NCBI GenBank assembly: GCA_002104935.1
Contig: MCGT01000001.1
Span: forward strand, 947,001 to 1,011,000
Direction of reading: 5' to 3'
DNA length: 64,000 bases
Source of the DNA: Hesseltinella vesiculosa
Lineage: Eukaryota > Mucoromycota > Mucoromycetes > Mucorales > Cunninghamellaceae
In this document: positions 11,142 through 25,696 of the stretch, piece by piece
Numbering within the stretch: the stretch's first letter is position 1
Layout of the letters: each line of letters begins with the position of its first letter
The notes under the pieces: generated by a model
Databases searched by the model: none
What the model saw: the letters and a program-made list of their open reading frames with translations, nothing else
Told to the model about the DNA's origin: nothing
Translations under genes and position numbers: made by a program

Positions 11142-12760
11142 CTAAGCTTGGGCAAGACGGGCGTAGGAGGTGCGTTGTCGACTGTAGAGGATGAGAGTCA
11201 AGAGCATCAGCAGCAATACAAAGAGCCACATTGCATTTGCACCCAGCCGTTGTTGTTGATAAATCCATCCGCCCAGCAAGGCGCCAACGCCACTGCCGAG
11301 GCCATTGAAACAGAGATTCAACAACCCTTGCGCTCGAGCCTTCAATGCCGGCGGGGCTAGTTCATCGGCTTGTAATGCACCAGCGCTCCAGGTGAGAGAG
11401 AAACAAGCGCCTGAGAGCAATCATGAATCAGCTATGATGAAGACGGGTTTGCTCCTTACCATGTAGTAATTGGGTGACTGTGGCCAGCCAGGCGCCTTGG
11501 GGAGGCTCTAATTGGAGAGCGATCATATACATGCAGCAGCGGAAAATGGTAAGCACTTGTCCTGTGATCAACATTTTTTTCGCCCCCAGTGCAGAAAAAA
11601 TCTAGAGAAAGAAAGAGGGGCTGTCAGTGGGATGGCTTGTGCCCTTGATTTGGCATTACCTGTTTGGAAAAAAAGAAGCAAATGATTTCGGTGCTGCTGC
11701 CCAAAGGACCAAGCCAGCCCACCATGGCTGGACTTGCACCCAAATCCTTTTGCATAAACAGGAACAAGAAGGCTTGGATGACGGCAATGGCCATGCCCAT
11801 GGCCACCATGACGGCAAAAAAGCGTTGAGCATCCACATCCTCGAGCAAGGACCACATGGTGGTTTTGGTGGCCGACATTTCTATGTTGGGAATATCTACA
11901 GATCCGTAACTGCTGTGACTCTGGTCGTCGGCGTCGTCCATGGCAGGCTGCAGCTGAGTGCTGGAGCAAGTTGTTTTGGAAGGCAAGGTGCTTGTAGGGG
12001 ATGGGATGTGCAGCACAGCCACGGTCACGATCAAGGACACCACGCAGGCACTGAAGACCACAAACAAGGCATAGGCACCCATGGTTTCCATGAGTGAGCC
12101 GGTAAAAAAGACGGCCAAAGCAAAGCCAATGGGACAGCCTACTTTTTGCTGGCCATAGAGGGTTTTCTGGTCACCCAAGACCAAGAAGATCACTAGGAGG
12201 GAAGCGATGAGCGACAAGAACGCAATGAACCGCTTTTTTTTTTTACCCGTATCAGTGACAGCTGAAATCATGGGGTAGCCAAACCAGCTAAAGCCAAAAT
12301 TGCCCAAGGCCACCAACACCAATGTCCATGTTGGATCGGTGGTCAATTGTGGCACAGCTGCAATGAACAAGACAGACTGCAGCATTAAAAAAAGCGGGGG
12401 GGGGGGTGTAAGCACTTGTTAAAAAAACATCCGTGCACTGAACCCATATTTTTTTTTACCACCAAGGCTAAGGCCATGTTCTGAATCATGACCCTTTTGT
12501 AAGCATAGGTGCGATCAAGGTAAGATGTCCAATAAGGAAATGATAAGCAGGAGACAAATGGGGCTAACACAGAATTAGTGAATGAAAGGCAAGGTCATTC
12601 ATCCCTTACTGATGGAATACAGGAGGCCGATCTTGTCTGTGCCTAAGCCCAAGACTTTTTCATAAAACGTAGGTAGGTACAGCATGGCCGAGCCGATGCA
12701 GCCAATGCTAAAGACAGAGAGCAATTTCAGGCCAATAAACCATTGACCATCCATTGACAT
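11142..12760 (-). CDS. Major facilitator superfamily transporter
   Basis: Polytopic membrane protein spread over about seven exons. It starts at 12760 (MSMDGQWFIGLKLLSVFSIG) and stops at 11142-11144 (TAG). Hydrophobic segments appear in every exon, for example AMLYLPTFYEKVLGLGTDKI, LVALGNFGFSWFGYPMIS, CPIGFALAVFFTGSL and FLFLFMQKDLGASPAMVGWL. The GLGSGVGALLGGWIYQQ segment resembles motifs in the later helices of MFS_1-like (MFSD6-type) carriers. A hydrophilic Ser/Thr-rich loop between the halves contains SYGSVDIPNIEMSATKTTMW. The layout fits 12 transmembrane helices in two lobes. Substrate cannot be inferred. The last exon begins ACFSLTWSAGALQADELAPP. Family call is good; specific function is unknown. 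Confidence 0.8.
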
Positions 12761-13184
12761 TTTTGTCCGATAAAGAGGAAAATAAAAAAAAAAAAAAAAA
12801 AAAAGGTGGCCGTTTTGGGCTGGGCTCGAATTTTTGGAAAAGTGCGTCATTTTTTTATTTTGCCGCTGGAGGACGTTTGACAAATGGCACGGGACACACC
12901 GATTGACTTTATGTTTTCGTTTCATCGAGATGAAAAAGGCTAAAGTCGGCCATTTTGGAACGGTGACAAGCCCAGTTCATGAGAATCTTGTTCAATTGTA
13001 AGCCCGAAAGCTGCCCTGACAAACTTTAATTTTTCCTGGAAAAGGGCTACCTCAAAGTTTTTTATTTTTTGTCGCGAAGAACCGTGAGGGGATTAAGGAG
13101 GTTGTTCATTAAAAGTACAATCATACAGGAGGAAGAAGAGAAGAGGGGAGGAGGTTTGTACAGGTTGATCAGAAAAAAAAAACA
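12761..13184. other. Intergenic gap
   Basis: A run of about 23 A lies near 12,784-12,806, just upstream of the MFS start. The rest is A/T-rich flank between the MFS promoter and the 3' end of the WOPR gene. No gene seen. Confidence 0.6.
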
Positions 13185-14673
13185 TTAAAAAGGGTGGGAC
13201 AATTGATCATGGCCATAGACATTTTGCTCGACAGAGTGATGGTTGTTCATGCCATAACGTACGGGCAAGTAACCACTGCCACCGGGTGAAGAGGTGGTGG
13301 GAGTGGGGGTAGTGGGTTGAGGGTAGGCATAATCCAGAGGGGTAGAGGACATGACTTGGTCGTTTTGGAGGGGATGAACAGGATTGAGTAATTGACCGAG
13401 ATGGGAGGAAGAGGAGGTGGGTGGGTTGGGCTGGTGCGTAGGGGTAGGGTCCATCATGTCAGAGGGATGCAGGCCAGGGGAGGGAGGATTGGGTGTGTAA
13501 TCGGAGCTGTAGTGACGAGGGTCATAGCGTGGTTGGGAAGGTGAAGCGGCCGAGGTGCTGAAGTGACGCTGGGGTTGGAAGGAAGTACGATGAGGTGAAT
13601 GAGGCATCATAGGCGTATGGGTAGGGGAGGTCAGGCTGGTGGGGGAAGAGGGGTTCAGGCCAGGCATTTGGACAGACATGGCGGCCACAGCGGCAGGCGA
13701 ATAGGTGGAGGGAGAATACATGTTGTTAAAAGGATGTGCTTGCACATAAGGATAGGTGGAGCTGGTGGATGAGGTAGGTGTTTGCTCGGGCTTGATATAA
13801 AATCCTTGTGAGGTATGGTCTGAGCGCACGGATCCCAGAGACATACTGCGTAAAGGATGGTGCATACGACGGTCTAAAAAAAAAAAAGTTGGGGGGAGGG
13901 GTATATTTCGGTGAGTCAAGCGCCATTCGGTTGGTTGAGTCTCCGCACTTACCACCATAGGGGTCGGCCAAAGAATCAGGCGACAAGGGACCATCCGAGG
14001 ACGAGGAACTGTGCTGATCAAAGGTTGGCTCGATCATGGGAGGAATCCGGAAATTTTGCTTGACCAAGAGCTCAGGTGAGATTTCCAAACTGGCCAATTC
14101 AGGAACAGAAGAAGGCGTTCGCAGCTTGTTTTCCAGGACGTCGCGAGGATCATAGTAAGAGATCAAGTGTTGTGACACACCATTGACGACGATGGACATG
14201 GTTTTCTTGATCAGACCATCAGGACGAAACTTGTAGGTGTCGGACAAACTGCCGACCAATTGTCGTTCACGATTGCGATCCACAGGGCCAGCTGTGTCAA
14301 TACTGCTGTAACTCAACCGACGATCCTCCATTGGTGTCAACAAGGCTGTCTTTTTTTCGCCAGGGTCACGTTTATCCAATTCTCGATAGATCAAAAAGTT
14401 GCCAAGAATACGTGATGGGCTCCACACACGACCGTCCGTCCACCGCTTGATACCTTTGAAAAGTGTCAATAAAATTCCCCCCAATCATATCAATGTCTTA
14501 CCTGATTCACGTTGATCAAACACAAACACTGAGCCTGAACGGATCGTTTTTCGTTCACGTTCTTGTAAACGGCGACAGATACGAGGTAATAAACCACGGC
14601 GGCAACCTTCAAAGATAAGTAAAACGTCTTGCGTGGTTTCGATAAACCCATGAAACGATTCAGTCACTAGCAT
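13185..14673 (-). CDS. WOPR-domain transcriptional regulator (Gti1/Pac2/Wor1/Ryp1 family)
   Basis: WOPR proteins are fungal DNA-binding regulators of morphology, nutrient switching and conjugation. Exon 1 starts at 14673 (MLVTESFHGFIETTQDVLLI) and contains the first WOPR half: IFEGCRRGLLPRICRRLQER, then SGSVFVFDQRESG. After an intron, IKRWTDGRVWSPSRILGNF and IYRELDKR complete WOPRa. GLIKKTMSIVVNGVSQHLIS and YYDPRDV give WOPRb around 14,130-14,220. The C-terminal half, in a third exon, is low-complexity Ser/Pro/Tyr/Met/His with no domain, as is usual in this family. It ends HDQLSHPF with stop at 13185-13187. The gene is complete and nothing appears broken. Which of the Wor1/Ryp1 or Pac2/Gti1 branches it belongs to cannot be told by eye. 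Confidence 0.93.
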
Positions 14674-15290
14674 GGTTTCCAAAAAAGGGGGAGGACAAGT
14701 TGCAATAAATAAAAAAAAAAAAAAAAAGTCCAAGAGGATGTTCTACTACAACAAGAAAAACAAGTCAGGGGTAAAAAAAGGATATTCGCCAAAACAACAA
14801 GGAAAGTAATTCACAAATGTATAATATGTATCACTAATGCAGTAATGAAGAAAAAGGTATAGGATGAAGGGACAAAAAAAAAAAAAAGACTGGAAAGAAA
14901 TGGGGGTCAAATTGAAAAACGCCTTTGGTTTTTTTCTTTTTTTTCCTTTGGCACGCCCCATTTCTCAGGGTGATGTCGTTTCCCCCGATTTCCTTTTCCG
15001 CCGGTTTCCAGCCTTCACTGTGTTACTTTCCCTTTTTGACCGTGATGAATTTCCAAACATGCTTTTTTATTGGTCAAATAAAACGATAAGTAAGATGGGA
15101 GAGAAAAAACTGAACGTGAAAAAAAAAAGTAGAGGGAGTCAGCATAGCGAAGTGTGGGAAGGGCAAGAATAAATAAATTTGGGAGAGGGGTGGGACAAGG
15201 AAAAAGGTTCAATGAAGCTGTCAAATCCAAAAAAAAAAAAAAAAAAATCTAAAAACGAATAATACAAATGGGAGGGCAGACTTTTTTTTT
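14674..15290. other. Intergenic gap
   Basis: 5' flank of the WOPR gene and 3' flank of HSP60. It contains poly-A tracts near 14,710, 14,873 and 15,232. Long WOPR-type leaders are common, so much may be 5' UTR. No gene seen. Confidence 0.5.
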
Positions 15291-17809
<2,519 letters not shown>

Positions 17810-18633
17810 ATGAACTTTGTTAGCTCACCAACGCTCAATATGTTGGCATCCTCCCCTTCATCTTTTGCTACACCATCACCTTTTGCATTACGACATCGAG
17901 ATAGTTATGTACATCAACGAGAACTTGAATCTCAATTCTGTCAAGACTTGGTCTGCTGCAACCAGCCTATTGCCGACTTGCATGAGTTATTGCAGCATTA
18001 CGAAGAGCAACATGTCGATATCCATGCTCACGATGATAACCAATCCAAGGCCGAAGAAGAAGATGAAGATGAAGAAATGGAAGAGGATAACAACCAGGAC
18101 CATGACAATCTGCCCATTTTATTATCGTCTGAAGATATGTCTGCATTGGAGCAAGAAAGCTTTGGCATGGACAACATGGATTTCAGTCACTTTAATGCCA
18201 GCTTATTGCACCCAAGTAAGTCGATGCCTTTGACTCCTTCTTTTCACTCAACAGCCTTTTTTTTTTTTTTTTGGACATAGCCATGGATGCTGACAAACCT
18301 TATCGATGCGATGTGCCTGGCTGCGACAAGGCTTATAAGAACCCCAACGGTTTGAAATATCATCGAATGCACGGCCATTGCGAATCTAATGAATCGGACA
18401 ATGAACAGGATGCCTTGACCAAGCCTTATCAGTGCTCGGTTGTAGGCTGCCGTAAACGTTACAAGAACATGAACGGTCTCAAATATCACGTTGAGCATTC
18501 TCACATTAAAAAGATTCAACAAATGCCTCCTTGGATGGCTGCCTCTCCTTGGCCGCTGCAGCAGCAACCTACCACTCTACAGCAAGCAACCTTGCCCCAT
18601 CCATCGCAAATGAACCCCCAAGCATTCATGTAA
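17810..18633 (+). CDS. C2H2 zinc-finger regulator, Sfp1/JAZF1-like
   Basis: Start ATG at 17810 (MNFVSSPTLNMLASSPSSFA). Two exons are separated by an intron at about 18,215-18,281 with a T-rich 3' end. Exon 1 has an acidic Asp/Glu run (EEDEDEEMEEDNNQD) typical of an activation region. Exon 2 has two closely similar fingers: YRCDVPGCDKAYKNPNGLKY, followed by HRMHGHC, and YQCSVVGCRKRYKNMNGLKY, followed by HVEHSH. The paired KNxNGLKYH pattern with a C-x4-C spacing is the signature of Sfp1 and JAZF1. Sfp1 promotes ribosomal-protein and ribosome-biogenesis genes under TOR/PKA control. The tail is Gln/Pro-rich. At about 250 residues it is shorter than yeast Sfp1. Confidence 0.85.
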
Positions 18634-19155
18634 CTCTCAACACCCCACCCCTTGTAGCATAGCCTTTTTTTTTTTCCTTCATCTTTTTAACTCTCACTGT
18701 ATAGTTTCTATCCCCCCCCCCTCTTCTCTTTTTCTTCTAAAGCAAGATGTATTTTTTACTTTTTTGACGTAGCACATGAAATGATGTCATGACCTTTTCA
18801 AACAAATTGCTTTTTGGCGGAGGAAGAAAAAAGAAAAAGAGTCGTAGCACCTCTTTCATTTTGCAAAGAGGGCGCACTAAATTATTTTGGGTTTCGAGTT
18901 TGGCAATGAAGCATGGGGAAAATCTGCAAGCTTTAGAAATTAGGAAAAAAAAAAAAAAAAAAAAAAAAAACCGGGTCCATACTCGAGTGTCTCTTTGAGG
19001 ACTCATTCAAAAAAAATGGCTGGTAAGTTTGCCCGTTTCCATTTCCGGCACGGCCGTTTTTTTTCTTTTTTTATTTTGCCAAGCTTCCGGGCCGGCTACT
19101 TTTTCTTTTCTTTCTTTTCCAACTTTTTTTGTGATTATATATCGTTTTGTACACT
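18634..19155. other. Intergenic gap
   Basis: 3' flank of the Sfp1-like gene and promoter of the RasGEF gene. It has a run of about 26 A at about 18,943-18,970, C and T runs near 18,670-18,725, and no believable ORF. Confidence 0.5.
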
Positions 19156-21625
19156 ATGGAAGATGGCCCATCTTCACTTGAATTAGCCCAACGTTTAGAA
19201 GAAGACGGGCTAATCAAGGTAAATGGTCTTGAAACGACAATCCCCCATGAAAAAGCTAATGTGCCTTTGGTTTAGGACGCTTATTTCAAATATGTATCGG
19301 TGGCTCAAACCTCTGTTCAAGCAATGGCCGATATCAAATTCTTACAATCTTGTAAGTCATCCCGGTCATTCCCATGTATCACTTACTCTTTTTCTATTAA
19401 CTAATCAAAGCGGTTGTCGCCTCACCAAAACACTGGCCTGTTTTGATCTCCACCATGCGGACATGCTTGACTCATATGGAACAAATCATATCTTCCCATT
19501 CACCCATGGCACCACAACAACCCCAACTCACAGGCGACAGCATCAAAAAACCCCCTGTGCCACCAAAGCCTTCGCGCATGCACAAGCCGAATGTTCCTCC
19601 TAAGCCTGTGCGTGGCCATTTATCCAGACCTTCTTCTCCTTCTCTCGAGGACCATTTGCAGGGTAAGCACGGAAGGGAAACAAGTGAACAGACCACTGAA
19701 AGGATTTTTTTTTCCTGCTAGACAAATCGTCCGAAAAACAACGCCAACCACCCCCTCCACCCAACCCTACTCGTCCCTTCAGTGTTCCATCACCTGATCA
19801 TCTTCGGCTTGGTCCAGCCAACCGTCAACATCGTCCAATGACCCAAGTCATCGATGCCAGTCGCCATCGTCGGTCTTCCTCGGCTTCCAACAATCAGCCA
19901 GACGAGGACATCGATCCCACCCAGCTAGTGCCTGCCCAAACCAATGTCGACCTCAACACCTCCCTCTCCGATCATGTGCCGCTCATCCCTGCTCCTCCCC
20001 TCTTGACCACCCACCGCATCCTGCAAGCTAAACTGGATGACCTTGAAGCTTCTGTGAAACAGTACAAAGATCGCAAAAAACACTTGCAAAATGCCGACGG
20101 CCTGCTCGACCCTCGCATTGAAGACGAACTCAATCATCACATCCTGCTGTGTTCTCGCCAAGTTGCCGATACCAAACTCACCCTCAACCGCGTCCGCACC
20201 ATCTACATGAGCGCCTCCACCATCCCCTCCGTCATGCAATTCAAACCTCACCTGATCGCCTACCAGGTCACCCTGATCGATGCCGCCATCTTCTTAGCCA
20301 TCCCCCCCACCGCCTTGCTCTCCCATTCTCCCAAACACCCTCATCCCCGTATCGTCGCCTCCACCGACTTTTTCAATTACTTCACTCGCATCATCGAGCA
20401 CTCCATCCTCGTGCCGCAAGAAGCCTCCGCCCGAGCTCAGCTCATCCATTATTGGATCAAGGTCGCTTCCCGCTGCTTGGACCTTAACAATTACCAGTCC
20501 CTCAAAGCCATCGTGTCTGCTCTTGGCACCCCTCCCGTCCAGCGCCTGCGTCGCACCTGGGCCTATATCCCCAAGAAAAGCACCACCAAGCTCGATTCCC
20601 TCAACGACTTGCTCTCCGAAGCCGACAACTACGCAGAGTACCGCGAACACATGGGCATGGTCAGCGCCACTGTCATCCACGGCAAATCCGTCGCCCAGAT
20701 CCGTGCCGAGCATTACACCAAACCCACCGTTCCTTTCCTTGGCACCTTTTTACACGACAGCACCTACTTGATGGCTGCTTGCCAGTCGGCCGGCGTCTCC
20801 CCTCAGGACGACGCCCGCATCACCCAGCTCCTCACTGACATGCAACGCTTCCAGAACGGCCCCAAGTTTGCCACTGCCCTGCCCGGCACCTATAACAAAC
20901 AACACCAAAAACACCATTTCCGCCCTTCCCTGTCCAACGCTCTCCACCGCGGCGCCTCGGGCATCGGCCGCATCAGCAACAACTTTGGTTTTGGCTCCTC
21001 CTCCTCTCCCTCTGACAATGCCAGCGTCGCTTCCATCTCCTCAGCTTCTGCCTTGGACGACGACGACAATGACGACTCTGCCGACAACATGGAAGAAGAA
21101 CAAGCCATGGCCACCCAATATCTGCTGATGCGCCCCTGGGTCAACCAAGACACGGTCGATCAACTGTCTCTGCTCCGTGAGCCACCTCGTCAAAAATCCA
21201 CTACCATGAACAACCGTAGCAACAGCTCCCATTACAGCAATGGCCAAGTCAGCAGCACAGGTTCCTCCATTTATCTGTCGGTACAGGACCGCCCCACCAG
21301 CATGGATGATGAATTTTACCGCCGCTTCTCCGATGAAAGCGGTGGCTCCACCCGTCTGTCCACCAGCAGCACCACCTCGTCCTCTCGCTGGCCCTTTGGC
21401 CGACGCTCCATGGACCAGCCCAATGCCATGCCCTTGGACCAGCCCTCCCCCACCACCTCCTCCCCCTTGTCCTCCTCTGTACCCATGTCCTCGGCTTCTT
21501 CTTCCTCACAAGCCCCTGTTGTGCCTCCTCGTCCCTCCAACCTGACAACCGTCCCCGCTGCCAACGATGAATTCAAGGCTGCACTCGCTCAACGCTTGGC
21601 CAAGGTCAACTCGGATACCTCTTAG
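19156..21625 (+). CDS. Ras guanine-nucleotide exchange factor (CDC25 domain)
   Basis: Start ATG at 19156 (MEDGPSSLELAQRLEEDGLI). Three small exons encode an MIT/USP8-like helical N-terminus (AYFKYVSVAQTSVQAMADIK). Proline motifs follow (KKPPVPPKPSRMHKPNVPPK), which look like SH3 ligands. The final long exon, from about 19,722, carries the catalytic RasGEF domain: YQVTLIDAAIFLAIPPTALL, then FNYFTRIIEHSILVPQEASA, then QLIHYWIKVASRCLDLNNYQ, then SLKAIVSALGTPPVQRLRRT, ending VPFLGTFLHDSTYLM. The C-terminal 200 residues are Ser/Pro-rich and acidic in places. RasGEFs load Ras with GTP, which feeds the PKA and MAPK pathways in fungi. The usual REM domain is not obvious; the coiled segment AKLDDLEASVKQYKDRKKHL occupies that position. 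Confidence 0.9.
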
Positions 21626-23160
21626 ACTTTTTTTTTTACTGGCATCACATTATAAAGAACCTGGGATGATACCCCCCCCTTCTCTCTCTCTCTTCCCTTT
21701 TTTTCTCTCATCAGGGTCTTGAAAATCTTCTTGCAAAATGGATTTTATTTCACAAGGGCCAAAAAAAAAGTTTCCGATCAGGGCTTCTGCTAGCTTCGGT
21801 TGATGCGCCGATGGCAGGGTCACCCATTTGTAGGGTTGCGTTGAGGTTCTTTACTTACCTTGCTTGTTTTAAACTCATCCAGTGAAACTCTGAACAGTGA
21901 GCTTTGCCCTGACATTGCTGATTTTTCATGATGGATCCATGTTATTGGTTTCATTGTTGGCGCCCCTCTACAATCATAATAAAATAAAAACACAAGTACT
22001 CCCGGTAAATTTCCCTAAAAGCCGTGATGGCTTGCCTCTTTTTTTCCATTTCGATGCGATCCTTCCTACCAAGGCAATGGAGAGGGCCATCCATGACTGA
22101 CACACGAGCGACGTCCCATTTGGTCGCGTACAGCACACAGCCCTACACCATCAGGATTTTGTCCATCTTCTTGACGTAGCCGGCGTCCCTGTGCAATCAA
22201 GTTGTGACGGAGGTCGGGTCCGTAGCCCGTCCTACAAAGATGGATAGAGGGAAAGAAACGCATGAAGCTTGATGGATGGTGTGAATGAGGATGGTGACCG
22301 AACGGTGTAAATTTTTCTCCAAAAAAAAAAATCCACGCGTGTTGCGGAAGATCAAACCATTGCCAATGCCAGTGAACATGTGCGCCAATCACATCCCTGA
22401 CCTTTTTTGCTGCGTGTCGTCTTTTCTTTTGAATGTGTAGGAAAAAGAATCAACGCGGCGGCAAAGCTAAATGGTAACATTTTTCTATTTGTCTATATCT
22501 ATTTCTCATTTTACGATTTACTTGGATAGAAATGTAATGTCAATGGCAGTCGTAAAAAAGGCGAGCATTAGGTTAAACGAAAAAACCAAGCCTCTAATAG
22601 AGTCTCAAGATCACGCAGAAGGAAATACTTTCCAGTGACAATCAAAGGTGGGCCAAGGGAACTGAAATTGGCTACTTGAACGTCTTTACCACCTACTATC
22701 CAAACCGAAGCATATGGTTATACAAGCTCTTTGCCACATGACCTAAACGATCTCATCTTTGCAATGTTGCCCACAGCGATGAGCCCTGCATTTCTGCTAG
22801 CAAAAAAAAAATAAATAAATAAATAAATAAAAAATAAAAGACCCATCTACTTTGACAATCGTCGGTCATCCTCAGTAAAAAATAAAAATGCTCAGATCAT
22901 GCGCTCATGTTTGGCAGCCCCAAGTGACTTGCTTTTTTTTGCAAAGCGGCGGACCATTTTTACTGGCTGCTCTGTTTTTTTCTTCCTAATTTTGCCTGGG
23001 TGATTTGCTTTTTATCGTTTTTTTGGCTGTTTTCAGTCTCAGCTGCGAGGGGGGGAGGGGGGGCAGGCGGCCCTTGCCAATTTTTTTTTTTTTGTTTTCA
23101 AACTTTTTTCTCTCTTCCTAATCCCTTCCCCACTCTTTTTCAATTTATAAAGGAATCGAC
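21626..23160. other. Intergenic gap with coding-like text near 22.1 kb
   Basis: 1.5 kb without a gene I can support. Minus-strand text at 21,951-22,392 has gene-like base composition and splice-like borders, for example a TTTGTAG acceptor near 22,232. It does not assemble into a family I recognise. An (ATAA)n stretch lies near 22,811-22,835 and G-rich text at 23,048-23,062. The last part is the COR1 promoter. Confidence 0.45.
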
Positions 23161-24750
23161 ATGGCCTCAAAACTCATCTCGCATACCCTTCCTCGTGCTT
23201 CCACCAAGCAGGTATGATTAATCAAAATAACATGATACCACAGAAACAGGCGAACCATGAAAAACAACACAAAGTCACGTAGATGTCACCTTGTGAGATC
23301 GTCTCTTCTTTAACAGCATGTTCCATGCATCTCGGTACAATGTTTAACAAACGTTTTATTTATTCTCTTTTACCATTGATAGTTGGTCCGTTCTTTTGCC
23401 TCTGTGGCCACCCAATCCACCCGCACCACTGTTCTTCCCAACGGTGTGACCGTTGCCACTGAAGAAAACGCCACCCCTGCTACTGTTGGTGTCTGGATCA
23501 ACGCTGGTTCCCGCAACGAAGCCGCCCACGGTGCTGCCAACTTGTTGCAACATGCTAGCATCAAGGTAAGCTCGCCAAAAAAAAAAAAAAGAAAACATTG
23601 AAAACTCGATCCTAACGGCCATTATCATCTCACCCTTTTGATCTACTAGGCCCACGGCAACACTTTTGAAAAGTTGGGTGGTGGTCTGCAAGCTCAAACT
23701 GGCCGTGAACAATCCTTCTACGCCAGCCATGCCAACGAAGCTACTTTGGCTGACACCGTTGCTGGTCTGTCTGCCTTGGTGCAAGGCGATGTCAGCCAAT
23801 TGGAAGCTGCCCGTGCTGACGTCTTCCGTCAACAAGAAGCCAACGACCGCAACCTTAAGAACGTCACTTTTGACAACTTGCACGCCATGGCTTTCCAAGG
23901 CGAAACCTTGGGCCGCCCCACCGTCGGTGTCAAGGAATCCGTCGAAGCCTTGACCGCCGCCGACCTCGAAGCCTTCAAGCAAAACATCTCTGCCGACCGC
24001 CTGGTGGTTGTTGGTGCCGGTAACGTTGAACACGATGCTCTTGTCCGCGCTGCCGAAAAGGCCTTTGGCTCCTTGGCCACCGGCGCTGCTCCCGCTCAAG
24101 CCAAGGCCGTCTTCACTGGCTCGGACATCCGTTACCGTGACGATGTCTTGCCCCAAGCCCATGTCGCCATGGCCGTCGAAGGTGCTCCCTACTTGTCTGC
24201 CGACTACTTCACCTTGGGCGTCATGTCCACCTTGATCGGTAACTGGAACCAACAATTGGGTGCTGCCGCCAACTTGTCCTCCCGCCTCTCCACCGTCTTC
24301 AACGAAAACCACTTGGCCAACGCCTTTGTCTCCTTCAACCACGGCTACAAGGACACCGGCTTGTGGGGTATCTACTTTGTCAGCGACAACAAGACCCAAT
24401 TGGATGACTGCCAATACTTCATCCAAAAGGAATGGATCCGTCTCTCCACCACCATCACCGCCTCCGAAGTCGAACGTGCCAAGCAACAATTCCAAGCTTC
24501 CTTGTTGCTCCAACTCGATAACAACCAAACCATTGCTCAAGACATTGCCTCGCAAGTCCTCGCCACCGGCAAGCGTTTGACTGCTGAAGAAATCAAGCAA
24601 ACCGTCGGTAAGATCTCCGTCGCCGATGTCCGTGCCGCTGGCGACAAGTACCTCTGGGATCAAGAAATCGCTGTCTCTGCCACTGGCCCCATCGAAGGCT
24701 TGAGCGACTACTTGCGTATGCGAAACGCCATGAGCGTCAACCGCTTCTAA
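23161..24750 (+). CDS. COR1: Cytochrome bc1 complex core protein 1 (Cor1/QCR1)
   Basis: Core subunit of mitochondrial complex III, from the M16/MPP-beta family. Start at 23161 with a presequence-like N-terminus (MASKLISHTLPRASTKQLVR). Introns are at about 23,213-23,382 and 23,567-23,650. Family text includes TVLPNGVTVATEENATPATV, then GVWINAGSRNEAAHGAANLL, then SADRLVVVGAGNVEHDALV, then DDVLPQAHVAMAVEGAPYLS, then GYKDTGLWGIYFVSDN. It ends SDYLRMRNAMSVNRF. The metal site HxxEH of active MPP-beta is absent: the position reads NLLQH. That loss, plus the C-terminal text, identifies Cor1 rather than the processing peptidase. Codons are strongly biased, and a 482-codon antisense frame (23,356-24,804) is a shadow of this bias. 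Confidence 0.94.
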
Positions 24751-24960
24751 GCTCTGCCATCCCTCCCACATCCCCTCTTCCCCCCCCCTCCCACACTCGC
24801 ACAATCCTCCCTTTTTTTTTATACACTTTCGTTTTTAGTCAGCTCACTAGGATAATAAAAAAAATCGAGACATGGTCTTATTTCTAGAGAAAACACCATC
24901 ACCGACGTTATTGACGGACCATGTGGAAAGACAAGAGAAAGAAAAAGCAGAGCTGATTAT

Positions 24961-25464
24961 TTATTTTCTAGGCAGTAGATCTTCCACCTGACTTCCTGGG
25001 TCGTCCTTTACCTCTTGCCTCATCATGGAAACGTCAATAAAAATCAGAATGCGGTTTTCTTTGGTGTCGATTGTGTTCTTCAAACCTACGGGGTGATCCG
25101 TCCTAGCATTACAGAAACCGAAATACGGCAAACGACAGCCTGTCGCTTGGATCGCACCAGACAGGCAAGTTTATGAGCTTCCAGCCTGGTTTGCATGGAC
25201 GACCTTTGCTGCGGAAAACGAAAAGCGACGTGTGCTCAACTCACAGTTTTGAAATACTGTACTGTAGTCAAAGACCTGAAGCAACCCACTTTTTTTTTTT
25301 TTTTTTGACAGCAGTCCGTTTTTTCTGTAGGTTTGTAAATATGGTAAAAAAGAAAAAAAAGAAAATGGAATGGAATCAGGATGAACACTTCTTTCTACCG
25401 TGACAAACAGTTTCAAAGGCCGAGCGATATCATGCTGACACTTTTTGAATGGAGCAACTGCCAC
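24961..25464 (-). pseudogene. Degenerate minus-strand coding relic, family unknown
   Basis: One reading frame on the minus strand runs from about 25,464 to a TAA at 24,961-24,963, interrupted by a single in-frame TAA at 25,171-25,173 and an A-rich insertion coding SKKKKKS. The text downstream of the inner stop looks strongly protein-like: CRLPYFGFCNARTDHPV, GLKNTIDTKENRILIFIDVS, then QEVKDDPGSQVEDLLPRK. Upstream it reads FSFSAAKVVHANQAGSS. I do not recognise the family. It may be a fossil repeat-borne ORF. Non-random composition is the only support. Confidence 0.35.
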
Positions 25465-25696
25465 ACTGTCAACGAAAGTGTATCAGGAGGAAATGTTTCC
25501 TGCTTTTCGAAAGGGAAGACAATTGGCAGTCAGGGGCGAGCTGGAAGATGAAAGGAGGCGTCCGTCAAGGGATAAAAAAAAACAATTGGCGCATGGATGC
25601 TGTAAATAATAAAGCAGTACTCGTCTTTACTTGGTACAAATTAACATTAGGTTGAATTGCCCCTGAATTTTCAGCTTTTTTTTTAAGAGCCCCTTT

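Noticed and set aside
20149..20487. Alternative-frame Arg/His/Pro-rich ORFs inside the RasGEF gene
   Set aside because: Frame shadows of the RasGEF exon with no independent support.
23356..24804. 482-codon open frame antisense to COR1
   Set aside because: Same effect: Gly/Val/Asp-rich low-information protein mirroring COR1 codon bias, crossing COR1 introns without splice signals.
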